From assembly GCF_006715785.1 (NCBI RefSeq), contig NZ_VFNX01000001.1, positions 4,692,001 through 4,756,000 on the forward strand: DNA of 64,000 nt, in the 5' to 3' direction. This document shows positions 11,109-20,827 of the stretch, in pieces; within the stretch, counting starts at the first letter, position 1; every line of letters starts with the position of its first letter. A model generated the notes under the pieces. It was given only the letters and a program-made list of their open reading frames with translations. It was not told the origin of the DNA and did not search any database. This stretch comes from Streptomyces puniciscabiei (GTDB taxonomy: Bacteria > Actinomycetota > Actinomycetes > Streptomycetales > Streptomycetaceae). The translations under genes were made by a program, and so were the position numbers.

Positions 11109-13900
11109 GCCGCGCGATCATTGACGAGCCCCCAGAGGATGCGCGGACCGGCGTACGGTCGCATGCCCGGCGAGAAGGCGAGCCGCCGGAAAAGCCGGGG
11201 CGCGTCGGTATCGAAGTCCGCGGCACCGGGGAGGACGGGACCGCGGCTCGCGGCGACCGCGCGGGACCCATGGACCTGCGCCTGGTGCCGCCCGCGCTCG
11301 CGGCCTGGGGGACGGCGGCGCTGACGCTGGACATCCCGACGGGCTGGACGGCCGGGATCACCGTTGCCTGCCTGGTGGGCGGGGTCGTTCTGCTGGCGGC
11401 GCGCAGGCCCCCACGGTCCGGACGGTCCGTACCCGCCCGGCAGGTCATGCGCAGAGCACAGGCCTGCAGACCGCTCGGGCGCTTCGCATGGGCCCGTGCT
11501 TCGCTCGCTGCCGTGCTGCTGTGCGTGGCCGCGGCGGCCGCCTCGGCCGGACTGCACGGGGCGGACCTGCGGCGCGGGCCGGTGCCCGAGCTGGCCCGGC
11601 GGTACGCGACCGTGACCGCCGAGGTCGAGCTGAGCGGCGATCCCTGGCTGAGCCGGCCACGGGTGCGTGGCGATCACGCCGCGCCACTGGCGGTGCTGGC
11701 CCGGGCGGAGGTGCGGCGCGTCGAACAGAGCGACGGGACGAGCGTGCGGACGCGGACTCCCGTGCTGCTGGTCGTCGACGCGGACGTTCCGGCGCCGGAG
11801 GGGACGGCTGCTCGCAACGGTGGTTCTCCGGCAGGGGCCGACGCGGCGCGGCCCGCTGCCCCCGGGCCGCCAGACGGGCACGGCGCGTGGGGCATGCGGG
11901 GTGCATGGGGCACACGGGGTGGGCGCGATGCCTGGCTCGGGCTGCTGCCGTCCACGCGGTTGCGGGTCGGCGGGCGGCTGGCGCCCGCGTCGGCGGGCGG
12001 CGAGCGGACCGCGGCCGTGCTGCGGGTGCGTAGTCGGCCGGGGCCGCGCATCGTGGCGGGTCCCAGCGGGCCGCAACGGCTCGCGGGACGGCTCAGGGCC
12101 GGACTGCGGCAGGCGACCGAGGGTCTGCCGGGGGACGCGCGGGCGCTTCTTCCCGGACTGGTCGTCGGGGACACTTCGCGGATCACGCCCGAGCTGGACG
12201 AGGCGTTCAAGGAGACGGACCTGGCGCACACGCTCGCCGTGTCCGGCAGCAACCTCACCGTCCTGCTCGCGCTGCTCATCGGACCGCCCGGACTGGCCCG
12301 GCTGGTCGAACGCCGTGGCCTCGCTCGGCGCCTCGGACTCTCGCTGCGGACGACCGCGCTGCTCGCCGGTGCGCTGACGTCGGGATTCGTGGTTGTGTGC
12401 CGGCCCGATCCCAGTGTGCTTCGGGCCGCCGCCTGTGGTGCGGTCGCGTTGCTCGCCCTGGCGACCGGGCGCCGCAGATCCCTGATCCCGGCGCTGGCCA
12501 CGGCCGTTCTGCTGCTGGTGCTCTACGACCCGTGGCTGGCCCGCAGTTATGGCTTTCTGCTCTCCGTGCTGGCCACCGGCGCGCTGCTCGTCCTGGCACC
12601 GGGCTGGAGCGAGGCGCTGCGGCGGCGCCGGGTGCCGCCGAGGCTCGCGGAGGCGCTGGCGGCGGCCGCCGCGGCACAGGCGGTGTGCGCCCCGGTCACG
12701 GCGGTGCTGTCGGCGCAGGTGAGCCTGGTGGCGGTGCCGTGCAATCTGCTGGCCGAGGTGGCGGTGGCACCGGCCACGGTGCTGGGGTTCGCGGCGCTCG
12801 TGACGGCGCCGGTGGCCATGGCCCCGGCCAAGGCGCTGGCCTGGTGCGCGAGTTGGCCCACCGGATGGATCGCCGGTGTGGCCCGGACAGGGGCGGCGCT
12901 GCCCGGCGCGGGAGTGGACTGGCCGGGGAGCTGGGCCGGGGCGCTGCTGCTCGCGGCGGTCACCGTGGCCGTCGTGCTGGCCGGTCGGCGGCTGACGAGG
13001 CATCCGTGGTGGTGCGGGTTGCTCGGGGCGCTGCTTCTACTTGCGGTGGTGCGGCCGGCGCCGCTGACCCGGGTGATCACGGGCTGGCCACCGCCGGGCT
13101 GGCGGTTCGCGATGTGCGACGTCGGGCAGGGTGACGCGACCGTCCTGGCGGCGGGCGAGGGGGCCGGGGTGGTCGTGGACGCCGGCCCCGATCCGGCGCT
13201 GGTCGACCACTGTCTGCGGCAGTTGGGCATCACACGCATCCCGCTCCTCGTCCTGACCCACTTCCACGCCGACCATGTGGCGGGACTGCGCGGGGTGCTG
13301 CGGGGCCGTTCGGTGGCCGCGATCGAGACCACGGGTTTCCAGGAGCCCGCCGATCAGGCCGAGTTCGTCAGAAAGGAGGCGGCGGCGCGGCACATCCCGG
13401 TCACGCATGCCGTGGTGGGAGAGGAACGGCGTACCGGAGCGCTGTCCTGGCGGGTTCTGTGGCCCCCGCCGAGCACCCGGCCACCCGGGGACCCGCAGAC
13501 CCCTGCCTGGCCGGGGCCGGTGCCCGAGCCGGACGGCCCGAATGACGCCAGCGTCGCGATACTGGTGCGCTCGGGCGGGCTGCGGCTGCTGTTGCTGGGC
13601 GACCTCGAACCGCCGGCCCAGCAGGCGTTGGCACGGTCACCGGCGGCGGCCGAGCTGGCCGGTGTGGACGTGCTGAAGGTGGCTCATCATGGCTCGGCCT
13701 ATCAGGACCCGGACCTGATACGGCTCGTGGCTCCCCGGGTGGCGCTCATTTCGTGCGGCGCCGACAACCCTTATGGCCATCCGGCACCGGCGACCGTCGC
13801 AGCGCTGCGTGAGGGCGGGGCGCTGGTACTGCGAACCGACCGGGACGGGGAGCTCGCGGTCAGCGGCACGGGCGGGGAGCTGCGGGTGGCACGGGACTGA
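11105..13900 (+). CDS. comEC: ComEC/Rec2 family DNA uptake channel
   Basis: The 931-residue membrane protein begins with a soluble stretch and several hydrophobic helices, has the Competence domain in the middle (DLAHTLAVSGSNLTVL) and ends with a metallo-beta-lactamase domain whose metal motif THFHADH is at about 718. ComEC forms the inner-membrane channel for single-stranded DNA. The start overlaps the comEA stop; a further ATG (11270, MDLRLVPP) would give a shorter form without the Arg-rich head. The size exceeds that of Bacillus ComEC (about 775 aa). Confidence 0.92.
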   Translation: MSRAIIDEPPEDARTGVRSHARREGEPPEKPGRVGIEVRGTGEDGTAARGDRAGPMDLRLVPPALAAWGTAALTLDIPTGWTAGITVACLVGGVVLLAARRPPRSGRSVPARQVMRRAQACRPLGRFAWARASLAAVLLCVAAAAASAGLHGADLRRGPVPELARRYATVTAEVELSGDPWLSRPRVRGDHAAPLAVLARAEVRRVEQSDGTSVRTRTPVLLVVDADVPAPEGTAARNGGSPAGADAARPAAPGPPDGHGAWGMRGAWGTRGGRDAWLGLLPSTRLRVGGRLAPASAGGERTAAVLRVRSRPGPRIVAGPSGPQRLAGRLRAGLRQATEGLPGDARALLPGLVVGDTSRITPELDEAFKETDLAHTLAVSGSNLTVLLALLIGPPGLARLVERRGLARRLGLSLRTTALLAGALTSGFVVVCRPDPSVLRAAACGAVALLALATGRRRSLIPALATAVLLLVLYDPWLARSYGFLLSVLATGALLVLAPGWSEALRRRRVPPRLAEALAAAAAAQAVCAPVTAVLSAQVSLVAVPCNLLAEVAVAPATVLGFAALVTAPVAMAPAKALAWCASWPTGWIAGVARTGAALPGAGVDWPGSWAGALLLAAVTVAVVLAGRRLTRHPWWCGLLGALLLLAVVRPAPLTRVITGWPPPGWRFAMCDVGQGDATVLAAGEGAGVVVDAGPDPALVDHCLRQLGITRIPLLVLTHFHADHVAGLRGVLRGRSVAAIETTGFQEPADQAEFVRKEAAARHIPVTHAVVGEERRTGALSWRVLWPPPSTRPPGDPQTPAWPGPVPEPDGPNDASVAILVRSGGLRLLLLGDLEPPAQQALARSPAAAELAGVDVLKVAHHGSAYQDPDLIRLVAPRVALISCGADNPYGHPAPATVAALREGGALVLRTDRDGELAVSGTGGELRVARD

Positions 13901-14227
13901 GGGCCGGCAGCTGGCCAGGCTCAGCCAATGAACCCACCGCGGGCCCCATGACGACAGGTTGCGGCAATCGCGGGCCGGGCTTCGGGCACGGCAACGTCAG
14001 CTCCTCGGCGCGGTTTGCTCGCAGAGGCCGACCCGTGTGCTCGGCCCGACGGCCGCGACGCCCCGCGCCGGTAGCGACTGCCGGCTCACCGGGAAGTCGT
14101 CCCGTGCGGCTCGGTGGCGGCCCGGCAGGCCCCCGCACCTCACCTGCCGGGCGCCCGGGCCCGACCTGCCCGCCGCAGAGACCTGACCTGGCGGTTCGTC
14201 CCTCTCGGGGTGCCGGAGAATGGGCAC
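13901..14227. other. About 330 bp without a gene after comEC
   Basis: A weak hairpin with CTGAG (13897-13901) and CTCAG (13920-13924) follows the comEC stop. The rest shows only Arg/Pro-rich shadow frames. Confidence 0.4.
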
Positions 14228-14473
14228 GTGAGCGATGTGAGACATGTGCTGGTGCTGCCCGACCGGGATGCCGCCGAGGAGGTGGCCGAGGCGCTCGGGG
14301 AGCGGTTCGTGCTGGACGAGGAGCCCCGGCTCGTCCGGGACGCCCTGGCCGGCGAGGACGACGCCGAGGACGCGCAGTGGCTGGTGGTCCTGCGGGACGA
14401 GGACGAGCGGCTGGACCCGGCGGAGCTCGACGAGTTCGCCGCGGAGTGGGACGGCTGGCGCGAGGAGCCGTGA
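14228..14473 (+). CDS. Small acidic protein of unknown function (81 aa)
   Basis: A GTG at 14228, preceded by GGAG 9 nt upstream, opens an 81-residue product very rich in Asp and Glu and nearly free of Cys. It starts DVRHVLVLPDRDAAEEVAEAL and ends AAEWDGWREEP, giving an alpha/beta pattern of a compact small domain. The frame is open farther upstream, but those codons have the look of non-coding GC-rich DNA. I do not recognise the family. It lies in the same direction as holA, which starts 84 bp downstream. Confidence 0.65.
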   Translation: MSDVRHVLVLPDRDAAEEVAEALGERFVLDEEPRLVRDALAGEDDAEDAQWLVVLRDEDERLDPAELDEFAAEWDGWREEP

Positions 14474-14557
14474 CCCCGGGGCGGACTCCGGGTCCGCTCA
14501 GGGATCGGTCAGGGTGCCGGGGCCGGTTCGTTGTCAGTGCCGCGTGGGATGCTGTGA

Positions 14558-15550
14558 GTGATGGCCAGGAAGACTGCGAATGACGACCCTCTCGCCCCGG
14601 TGACGCTCGCCGTGGGCCAGGAGGACCTTCTGCTCGACCGTGCCGTGCAGGAGGTGGTGGCCGCCGCCAAGGCCGCCGACGCCGACACGGACGTACGCGA
14701 CCTCACCCCGGACCAGTTGCAGCCCGGCACGCTTGCCGAGCTCACCAGTCCCTCGCTCTTCGCCGAGCGGAAAGTCGTGGTCGTACGCAATGCGCAGGAC
14801 CTGTCCGCCGACACGGTCAAGGACGTGAAGGCATATCTCGGGGCGCCCGCCGAGGAGATCACGCTCGTGCTGCTGCACGCGGGCGGGGCCAAGGGCAAGG
14901 GGCTGCTCGACGCCGCGCGCAAGGCGGGAGCGCGGGAGGTGGCCTGTCCGAAGATGACCAAGCCGGCGGACCGGCTGGCCTTCGTGCGGGGCGAGTTCCG
15001 CTCCTTCGGGCGGTCGGCCACGCCCGAGGCGTGCCAGTCGCTCTGCGACGCCATCGGCAGCGATCTGCGGGAGCTGGCCTCGGCGGTGTCCCAGCTGGTC
15101 GCCGACGTGGAGGGGACGATCGACGAGGCGGTGGTCGGGCGGTACTACACCGGCCGGGCCGAGGCCTCCAGCTTCACGGTCGCCGACCGGGCCGTGGAGG
15201 GGCGTACGGCGGAGGCGCTGGAGGCGCTCAGATGGTCGCTGGCGACGGGCGTGGCACCTGTGATGATCACCAGTGCGCTGGCCCAGGGCGTGCGGGCCAT
15301 CGGGAAGTTGTCCTCCGCGCGCGGGGGGCGGCCGGCCGACCTGGCGCGGGAGCTGGGGATGCCGCCGTGGAAGATCGATCGGGTGCGGCAGCAGATGAGG
15401 GGGTGGACGCCGGACGGGGTCGCGGTGGCGATGCGGGCCGTTGCCGAGGCCGACGCCGGGGTGAAGGGCGGCGGCGACGACCCCGAGTACGCCCTGGAGA
15501 AGGCGGTCGTGACGATCGCCCGGGCAGCACGCTCGAGAGGCCGGGGCTGA
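14558..15550 (+). CDS. holA: DNA polymerase III subunit delta
   Basis: The delta subunit opens the beta clamp inside the clamp loader. The 330-residue product matches the family in length and pattern: an N-terminal AAA+-like fold without a Walker A (LAVGQEDLLLDRAVQEVV), the FAERKVVVVRNA segment that contacts beta, and the C-terminal collar (about 215-330, with LARELGMPPWKIDRVRQQ). The start is GTG 14558 or ATG 14561, adjacent in frame; no ribosome site is strong and a leaderless start is possible. Confidence 0.93.
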   Translation: MMARKTANDDPLAPVTLAVGQEDLLLDRAVQEVVAAAKAADADTDVRDLTPDQLQPGTLAELTSPSLFAERKVVVVRNAQDLSADTVKDVKAYLGAPAEEITLVLLHAGGAKGKGLLDAARKAGAREVACPKMTKPADRLAFVRGEFRSFGRSATPEACQSLCDAIGSDLRELASAVSQLVADVEGTIDEAVVGRYYTGRAEASSFTVADRAVEGRTAEALEALRWSLATGVAPVMITSALAQGVRAIGKLSSARGGRPADLARELGMPPWKIDRVRQQMRGWTPDGVAVAMRAVAEADAGVKGGGDDPEYALEKAVVTIARAARSRGRG

Positions 15551-15891
15551 TCCACGCCGACCCCGGCCGACCCACCGCCGCCCCGGATGCTCCGGCACCG
15601 CTCCCTGGCCCGGGGTAGATCCAGTCGCCCCGACACGGCAGCCACGGACAGTCGTGGCTGTCAGCCGGCACCGCCGAGGACAGCAAGGCGGCGATCTGGC
15701 TGACACGGCACGCAACGGTCGTCCGCGCTCTCGTCCGCAAGCGCCAGGGGTGCGTGCCTTCCGCGACGGTGCCTTCTGCAGCAGGCACATGGGCCCCTCG
15801 GTGAACGGCCGGCGGCAGGGCCGGGCGACAGGCACCGCGCGGGGACCCGGAGCCACCCGCTGTCCGTCCCGTCGAGTGATCCGTCCCGTTG

Positions 15892-15945
15892 CGTAAGGGG
15901 GTGGGAGGCGATGACCAACACGTAAAGCGGTGGGAGGCGATGACC
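15892..15945. repeat. Tandem pair of 25-nt imperfect repeats
   Basis: CGTAA plus the 17-mer GGTGGGAGGCGATGACC occur at 15892-15916 and 15921-15945 with a 29-nt period; they differ at three positions. No function can be inferred. Confidence 0.65.
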
Positions 15946-15968
15946 GAGGTCGTAGGAGCGGGCGCATG

Positions 15969-16018
15969 CCGAAGGCCCCGGTGGCCGCCCTGGGGAAGGG
16001 AGGGTGCGGGGCCTTCGG
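15969..16018 (-). terminator. Hairpin downstream of rpsT
   Basis: CCGAAGGCCCC (15969-15979) pairs perfectly with GGGGCCTTCGG (16008-16018) around a 28-nt loop. It has no T-tract. Being symmetric, it could serve transcripts from either side. Confidence 0.5.
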
Positions 16019-16143
16019 ATCAAGCTGGTGGACTCGCACCCGCGTGGCGAACGCAGGCCGCGTGCGAATCCGGGGTGCCGGGCGGGAGCGGATGAGAGAG
16101 GGCCCGCTCTGGGTCCTTCCGGCGGTCAGATCAGAAAGGAGGT

Positions 16144-16410
16144 TCAGCCCTGGAGGGACGCGACCTTGGAAGCAAGCGCCGACTTCTTGTTGGCGGCCTG
16201 GTTCTTGTGGATGACGCCCTTCGAGACGGCCTTGTCGAGCGCACGCGCGGCAGCGCGCTGCAGCTCGGTGGCCTTCTCGACGTCACCCGCGGCAGCGGCC
16301 TCACGGGCCTTGCGGATCGCGGTCTTCAGGGAGGACTTGACGGCCTTGTTGCGCAGCCGAGCCTTCTCGTTGGTCTTGATCCGCTTGATCTGGGACTTGA
16401 TGTTCGCCAC
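16144..16410 (-). CDS. rpsT: 30S ribosomal protein S20
   Basis: The 88-residue, Lys/Arg/Ala-rich product (begins [21 protein letters not shown]) is the three-helix S20 that binds 16S rRNA in the body of the small subunit. The start codon is GTG at 16410, preceded on its strand by GAAAAGG. It is transcribed divergently from lepA, the usual arrangement in actinomycetes. Confidence 0.97.
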   Translation of the reverse strand: MANIKSQIKRIKTNEKARLRNKAVKSSLKTAIRKAREAAAAGDVEKATELQRAAARALDKAVSKGVIHKNQAANKKSALASKVASLQG

Positions 16411-16636
16411 GAAGGAGCCTTTTCAGGTTCTGGTGCGGGGCCGCGCGGGTCCCGTACCGGTGATCCAAAATTTCTCTGACGCGCCTCGCGCTGAGAGGGC
16501 ATGAGGCACAGCCATCTACAGTACCAGTGGCTCTGCGAGCGGCCCAAAACGGTGCCCGGTCCCTCCGCGTGGGACCATGGAGACTACGTATCGATCCGAC
16601 CCGAGGCATAAGGCGCCTCAAGAGACAGGACCCTGC

Positions 16637-18511
16637 GTGCCCGCGACCCCTAACCATGTGCCCGAGCCGAGCCGTACCGACCCGGCTCTGATCCGCAATT
16701 TCTGCATCATCGCGCACATCGACCACGGCAAGTCCACGCTCGCCGACCGGATGCTCCAGCTGACCGGTGTGGTCGAGCAGCGGCAGATGCGTGCTCAGTA
16801 CCTCGACCGGATGGACATCGAGCGCGAGCGCGGCATCACGATCAAGTCCCAGGCGGTGCGTCTGCCCTGGGCCCCCACCGAGGACCCCGACCAGGGCACG
16901 ACCCACATCCTCAACATGATCGACACCCCGGGGCACGTCGACTTCACCTACGAGGTCTCGCGGTCGCTCGCCGCCTGTGAGGGGACCATCCTCCTCGTCG
17001 ACGCCGCCCAGGGCATCGAGGCGCAGACCCTCGCCAACCTCTACCTGGCGATGGAGAACGACCTCACGATCATCCCCGTACTGAACAAGATCGACCTGCC
17101 CGCGGCCCAGCCGGAGAAGTTCGCCGAGGAGCTGGCGAACCTGGTCGGCTGTGACCCGGCGGACGTCCTCAAGGTCTCCGCCAAGACCGGTCTTGGCGTC
17201 GACGCGCTGCTGAACAAGGTCGTCAAGGAGATCCCGGCGCCGGTCGGCGTCGCGGACGCGCCCGCCCGCGCGATGATCTTCGACTCCGTCTACGACTCCT
17301 ACCGCGGTGTCGTGACGTACGTCCGTGTCATCGACGGCCAGCTCAACAGGCGCGAGCGCATCAGGATGATGTCCACCGGCGCCACGCACGAGCTGCTGGA
17401 GATCGGCGTCAACTCGCCCGAGATGCTGCCGGCCGACGGCCTCGGCGTCGGCGAGGTGGGCTATCTGATCACCGGTGTGAAGGACGTCCGGCAGTCCAAG
17501 GTCGGTGACACCGTCACCAGCCAGAGCAAGGGCGCCACCGAGGCCCTCGGCGGCTACAAGGACCCGAAGCCGATGGTCTTCTCGGGTCTGTATCCGCTGG
17601 ACGGCTCCGACTACCCCGAGCTCCGCGAGGCCCTGGACAAGCTGCAGCTCAACGACGCCGCGCTGGTCTACGAGCCGGAGACCTCCGCGGCCCTCGGCTT
17701 CGGCTTCCGCGTCGGCTTCCTCGGCCTGCTGCACCTGGACGTGATCCGCGAGCGGCTGGAGCGCGAGTTCGGCCTCGACCTGATCGCCACCGCCCCCAAC
17801 GTGGTCTACCGCGTGATCATGGAGGACGGCAGCGAGGTCACGGTCACCAACCCGAGCGAGTTCCCCGAGGGCAAGATCGACGAGGTCTTCGAGCCGGTCG
17901 TACGGGCCACGATCCTCGCGCCGACCGAGTTCATCGGCGCGATCATGGAGCTGTGCCAGACCCGGCGGGGAACGCTCCTCGGTATGGACTACCTGTCGGA
18001 AGACCGGGTGGAGATCCGGTACACCCTTCCGCTCGCCGAGATCGTCTTCGACTTCTTCGACCAGCTGAAGTCCAAGACACGCGGCTACGCCTCCCTCGAC
18101 TACGAGCCCACGGGCGAGCAGAGCAGCTCCCTGGTCAAGGTCGACATCCTGCTGCACGGCGACAAGGTGGACGCCTTCTCGGCGATCACCCACAAGGACC
18201 AGGCGTACGCGTACGGCGTGCGGCTCGTCGCCAAGCTCAAGGAGCTGATCCCGCGGCAGAACTTCGAGGTGCCGGTGCAGGCCGCCATCGGCTCCCGGGT
18301 CATCGCCCGCGAGACCATCCGCGCCATCCGCAAGGACGTCCTCGCCAAGTGCTACGGCGGTGACATCTCCCGTAAGCGGAAGCTGCTGGAGAAGCAGAAG
18401 GAAGGCAAGAAGCGGATGAAGATGGTGGGTTCCGTGGAGGTTCCGCAGGAAGCCTTCATCGCCGTCCTGTCCAGCGATGACAGCGCGGGGTCGGCCAAGG
18501 GCAAGAAGTAA
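16637..18511 (+). CDS. lepA: Elongation factor 4 (LepA)
   Basis: A translational GTPase that can back-translocate ribosomes. The 624-residue product has the P-loop AHIDHGKST (26-34), the switch I RGITIKS, switch [14 protein letters not shown], domains II and III, and the LepA-specific C-terminal domain ending in a Lys-rich stretch ([18 protein letters not shown]). The GTG at 16637 with CAGGA 6-8 nt upstream gives the family-typical N terminus [20 protein letters not shown]; an in-frame ATG at 16577 adds 20 unlikely residues. A hairpin with a GAAA loop follows the stop. Confidence 0.97.
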   Translation: MPATPNHVPEPSRTDPALIRNFCIIAHIDHGKSTLADRMLQLTGVVEQRQMRAQYLDRMDIERERGITIKSQAVRLPWAPTEDPDQGTTHILNMIDTPGHVDFTYEVSRSLAACEGTILLVDAAQGIEAQTLANLYLAMENDLTIIPVLNKIDLPAAQPEKFAEELANLVGCDPADVLKVSAKTGLGVDALLNKVVKEIPAPVGVADAPARAMIFDSVYDSYRGVVTYVRVIDGQLNRRERIRMMSTGATHELLEIGVNSPEMLPADGLGVGEVGYLITGVKDVRQSKVGDTVTSQSKGATEALGGYKDPKPMVFSGLYPLDGSDYPELREALDKLQLNDAALVYEPETSAALGFGFRVGFLGLLHLDVIRERLEREFGLDLIATAPNVVYRVIMEDGSEVTVTNPSEFPEGKIDEVFEPVVRATILAPTEFIGAIMELCQTRRGTLLGMDYLSEDRVEIRYTLPLAEIVFDFFDQLKSKTRGYASLDYEPTGEQSSSLVKVDILLHGDKVDAFSAITHKDQAYAYGVRLVAKLKELIPRQNFEVPVQAAIGSRVIARETIRAIRKDVLAKCYGGDISRKRKLLEKQKEGKKRMKMVGSVEVPQEAFIAVLSSDDSAGSAKGKK

Positions 18512-18552
18512 CCACGGGTAACAACGGGTTACGTCCATAAACGGGACACAAG

Positions 18553-18584
18553 GGGGTCCGTCGTGCGAAAGCGCGGCGGGCCCC
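18553..18584 (+). terminator. Terminator of lepA
   Basis: A 14-bp stem (18553-18566 with 18571-18584, including G:T wobbles) closes on a GAAA tetraloop 42 bp after the lepA stop. No long T-tract follows. Confidence 0.6.
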
Positions 18585-18678
18585 TACGCGTGCGTAGCGT
18601 CGCTCTGCGTGGAAAGTGACAGGCCGATGCCCCTTACGCAGCGGCCGGTCGCGGCTTAGTCTGATCCCTGCTCGATAG

Positions 18679-18693
18679 TTACTCGCGAGTTAA
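18679..18693. promoter_or_regulatory. Palindromic operator candidate before the acyl-CoA synthetase
   Basis: TTACTCGCGAGTTAA has a perfect 10-bp core palindrome, ACTCGCGAGT (18681-18690), and lies about 90 bp before the GTG of the acyl-CoA synthetase gene. Its size fits a TetR-type dimer site. The regulator is not in the window. Confidence 0.4.
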
Positions 18694-18782
18694 ACAACGC
18701 GAAGCACCAGCACGAACCCCCACCGTGAGTTAACCCAGCCGCACCGAGTCAGCCGCACCGTCGCGGGCCCCCGGAGGATGTC

Positions 18783-20657
18783 GTGAGCGACACACAAACC
18801 CTGATCGAGAACCGTCCGCCGTCCGTGGCGGCCCTCTTCCTGGAGCGCGTGGCGGCCACACCGGACGCCGAGGCCTACCGCTACCCGGTGCCGCCTGCCT
18901 CCGGCCAGGGCCCCGACGACTGGAAGTCGCTCAGCTGGGCGCAGGCGGCCGAGCGGGTGTACGCGATCGCGGCCGGCCTCATCGAGCTGGGCGTGCAGCC
19001 CGAGCAGCGTGTCGCGCTCGCCTCCTCGACCCGGGTCGAGTGGATCCTCGCCGACCTCGGCATCCTGTGCGCCGGCGGCGCCACCACCACCATCTACCCG
19101 CAGACCAACGCCGACGAGTCGGCCTTCATCCTCTCCGACTCCGAGAGCCGGGTGCTGATCGCCGAGGATGCGGCCCAGGTCGCCAAGGCGCTCGAGAAGC
19201 GCGCCGAGCTGCCCGAGCTGACCAAGGTCGTCGTCATCGACCCGGCCGGCGCCGAGACGAGCGAGTGGGTGATCACTCTCGCCGAGCTGGAGCGGCGCGG
19301 TGCCGCCTACCTGGAGACGCACCCCGAGCTGATCAAGGAGCGGGTCGGCGCGATCAAGCGGGACCAGCTCGCCACCCTCATCTACACCTCCGGCACCACC
19401 GGCCGCCCCAAGGGCGTCAGGCTCCCGCACGACAACTGGGCGTACATGGCGAAGGCGATCGCCGCGACCGGTCTGATCAGCGGCGAGGACGTGCAGTACC
19501 TGTGGCTGCCGCTCGCGCACGTCTTCGGCAAGGTGCTCACCTCCGGCCAGATCGAGGTCGGCCACGTCACCGCCGTCGACGGCCGCGTGGACAAGATCAT
19601 CGAGAACCTTCCGGTGGTCCAGCCGACGTACATGGCGGCCGTGCCGCGCATCTTCGAGAAGGTCTACAACGGCGTCGCCGCCAAGGCCCGCGAGGGCGGC
19701 CCGGCCAAGTACAAGATCTTCCAGTGGGCCGCCGAGGTCGCCCGCGAGTACGCCAAGGTCAGCCAGGACAACTTCCGCCGCACCGGAACCCACGCCGTCC
19801 CGTTCGGGCTCGCCGCCAAGCACAAGGTCGCCGACACCCTCGTCTACGGCAAGCTCCGCGAGGCCTTCGGCGGCCGGCTGCGCGCCTGCGTCTCCGGCGC
19901 CTCCGCGCTCGCACCGGAGATCGGCTACTTCTTCGCAGGCGCCGGCATCCACATCCTGGAGGGCTACGGCCTCACCGAGTCCTCCGCCGCCTCCTTCGTC
20001 AACCCCGGCGAGGCCTACCGCACCGGCACGGTCGGCAAGCCGCTGCCCGGCACGGAGGTGCGCATCGCCGACGACGGCGAGATCCTGCTGCGCGGCCCCG
20101 GCATCATGGAGGGCTACCACGGGCTGCCCGAGAAGACCGCCGAGGTGCTGGAGTCCGACGGCTGGTTCCACACCGGCGACATCGGCGAGCTCTCGCCCGA
20201 CGGCTATCTGCGCATCACCGACCGCAAGAAGGACCTCATCAAGACCTCCGGCGGCAAGTACGTCGCCCCGGCCGAGGTCGAGGGCCAGTTCAAGGCGGTG
20301 TGCCCCTACGTCTCCAACATCCTGGTGCACGGAGCCGACCGGAACTACTGCACCGCCCTCATCGCCCTGGACGAGCTCGCGATCGCGGACTGGGCGAAGG
20401 AGAACGGCCTGGCGGGCAAGCCGTACGCCGAGATCGTCGCCGCGCCGCAGACGGTGGAGATGGTCGACGGGTACGTGCAGCAGCTCAACGCCGGGCTGCA
20501 GAAGTGGCAGACCATCAAGAAGTTCCGGCTGCTGCCGCGGGATCTCGACGTCGAGCACGGGGAGATCACGCCGAGCCTGAAGCTGAAGCGGCCGGTGGTG
20601 GAGCGGGAGTACAAGCACCTCATCGAGGAGATGTACGCCGGGACCAGGGAGAAGTAG
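18783..20657 (+). CDS. Long-chain acyl-CoA synthetase (AMP-binding enzyme)
   Basis: It activates fatty acids to acyl-CoA through acyl-AMP. The 624-residue product has the adenylate motif YTSGTTGRPKG (about 201-211), GYGLTES (about 393), the TGD element and DRKKDLIKTSGGK (about 480), followed by the C-terminal lid; Lys in SLKLKRPVV near the end fits the long-chain subgroup (FadD15/FAA type, with N-terminal residues PPSVAALFLERVAATPD). The GTG start has CGGAGG 8 nt upstream. It stands alone between lepA and the phosphatase. The palindrome at 18679 may control it. Confidence 0.93.
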   Translation: MSDTQTLIENRPPSVAALFLERVAATPDAEAYRYPVPPASGQGPDDWKSLSWAQAAERVYAIAAGLIELGVQPEQRVALASSTRVEWILADLGILCAGGATTTIYPQTNADESAFILSDSESRVLIAEDAAQVAKALEKRAELPELTKVVVIDPAGAETSEWVITLAELERRGAAYLETHPELIKERVGAIKRDQLATLIYTSGTTGRPKGVRLPHDNWAYMAKAIAATGLISGEDVQYLWLPLAHVFGKVLTSGQIEVGHVTAVDGRVDKIIENLPVVQPTYMAAVPRIFEKVYNGVAAKAREGGPAKYKIFQWAAEVAREYAKVSQDNFRRTGTHAVPFGLAAKHKVADTLVYGKLREAFGGRLRACVSGASALAPEIGYFFAGAGIHILEGYGLTESSAASFVNPGEAYRTGTVGKPLPGTEVRIADDGEILLRGPGIMEGYHGLPEKTAEVLESDGWFHTGDIGELSPDGYLRITDRKKDLIKTSGGKYVAPAEVEGQFKAVCPYVSNILVHGADRNYCTALIALDELAIADWAKENGLAGKPYAEIVAAPQTVEMVDGYVQQLNAGLQKWQTIKKFRLLPRDLDVEHGEITPSLKLKRPVVEREYKHLIEEMYAGTREK

Positions 20658-20827
20658 GGCGCTCTCACAGGGGTGGCGGGGGACCGCCGGCGGCCGCGGC
20701 TCGTTCGTGGTTGCCCGCGCGGTTCCCCGCGCCTCTTTGACAGCCAACGGCGCTCGAATGGTGCCCTCTTCTGCTCACTTCAGTAACTCACCGCTTATGG
20801 ACGCCCCCTGTCTGTCACCCTGGCCGC

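Larger units (their letters stand above)
15551..16143. other. About 590 bp non-coding region between holA and rpsT
   Basis: No coding frame here has a ribosome site or a known domain. It holds a tandem pair of 25-nt repeats (15892-15945), an 11-bp-stem hairpin (15969-16018) and a weaker bulged hairpin (about 16033-16071). The last two lie downstream of rpsT on the minus strand and are its likely terminators. Confidence 0.6.

Noticed and set aside
15551..16143. A tRNA-like fold near 16027-16083 between holA and rpsT
   Set aside because: The stretch can form a bulged hairpin, but there is no acceptor stem, no anticodon arm and no T-arm.
16301..18538. Minus-strand open frame of 745 codons opposite lepA
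   Set aside because: It is antisense to lepA and overlaps rpsT in another frame; typical GC-skew shadow.
18690..20747. Minus-strand open frame of 685 codons opposite the acyl-CoA synthetase
   Set aside because: Antisense shadow without a domain or a ribosome site.
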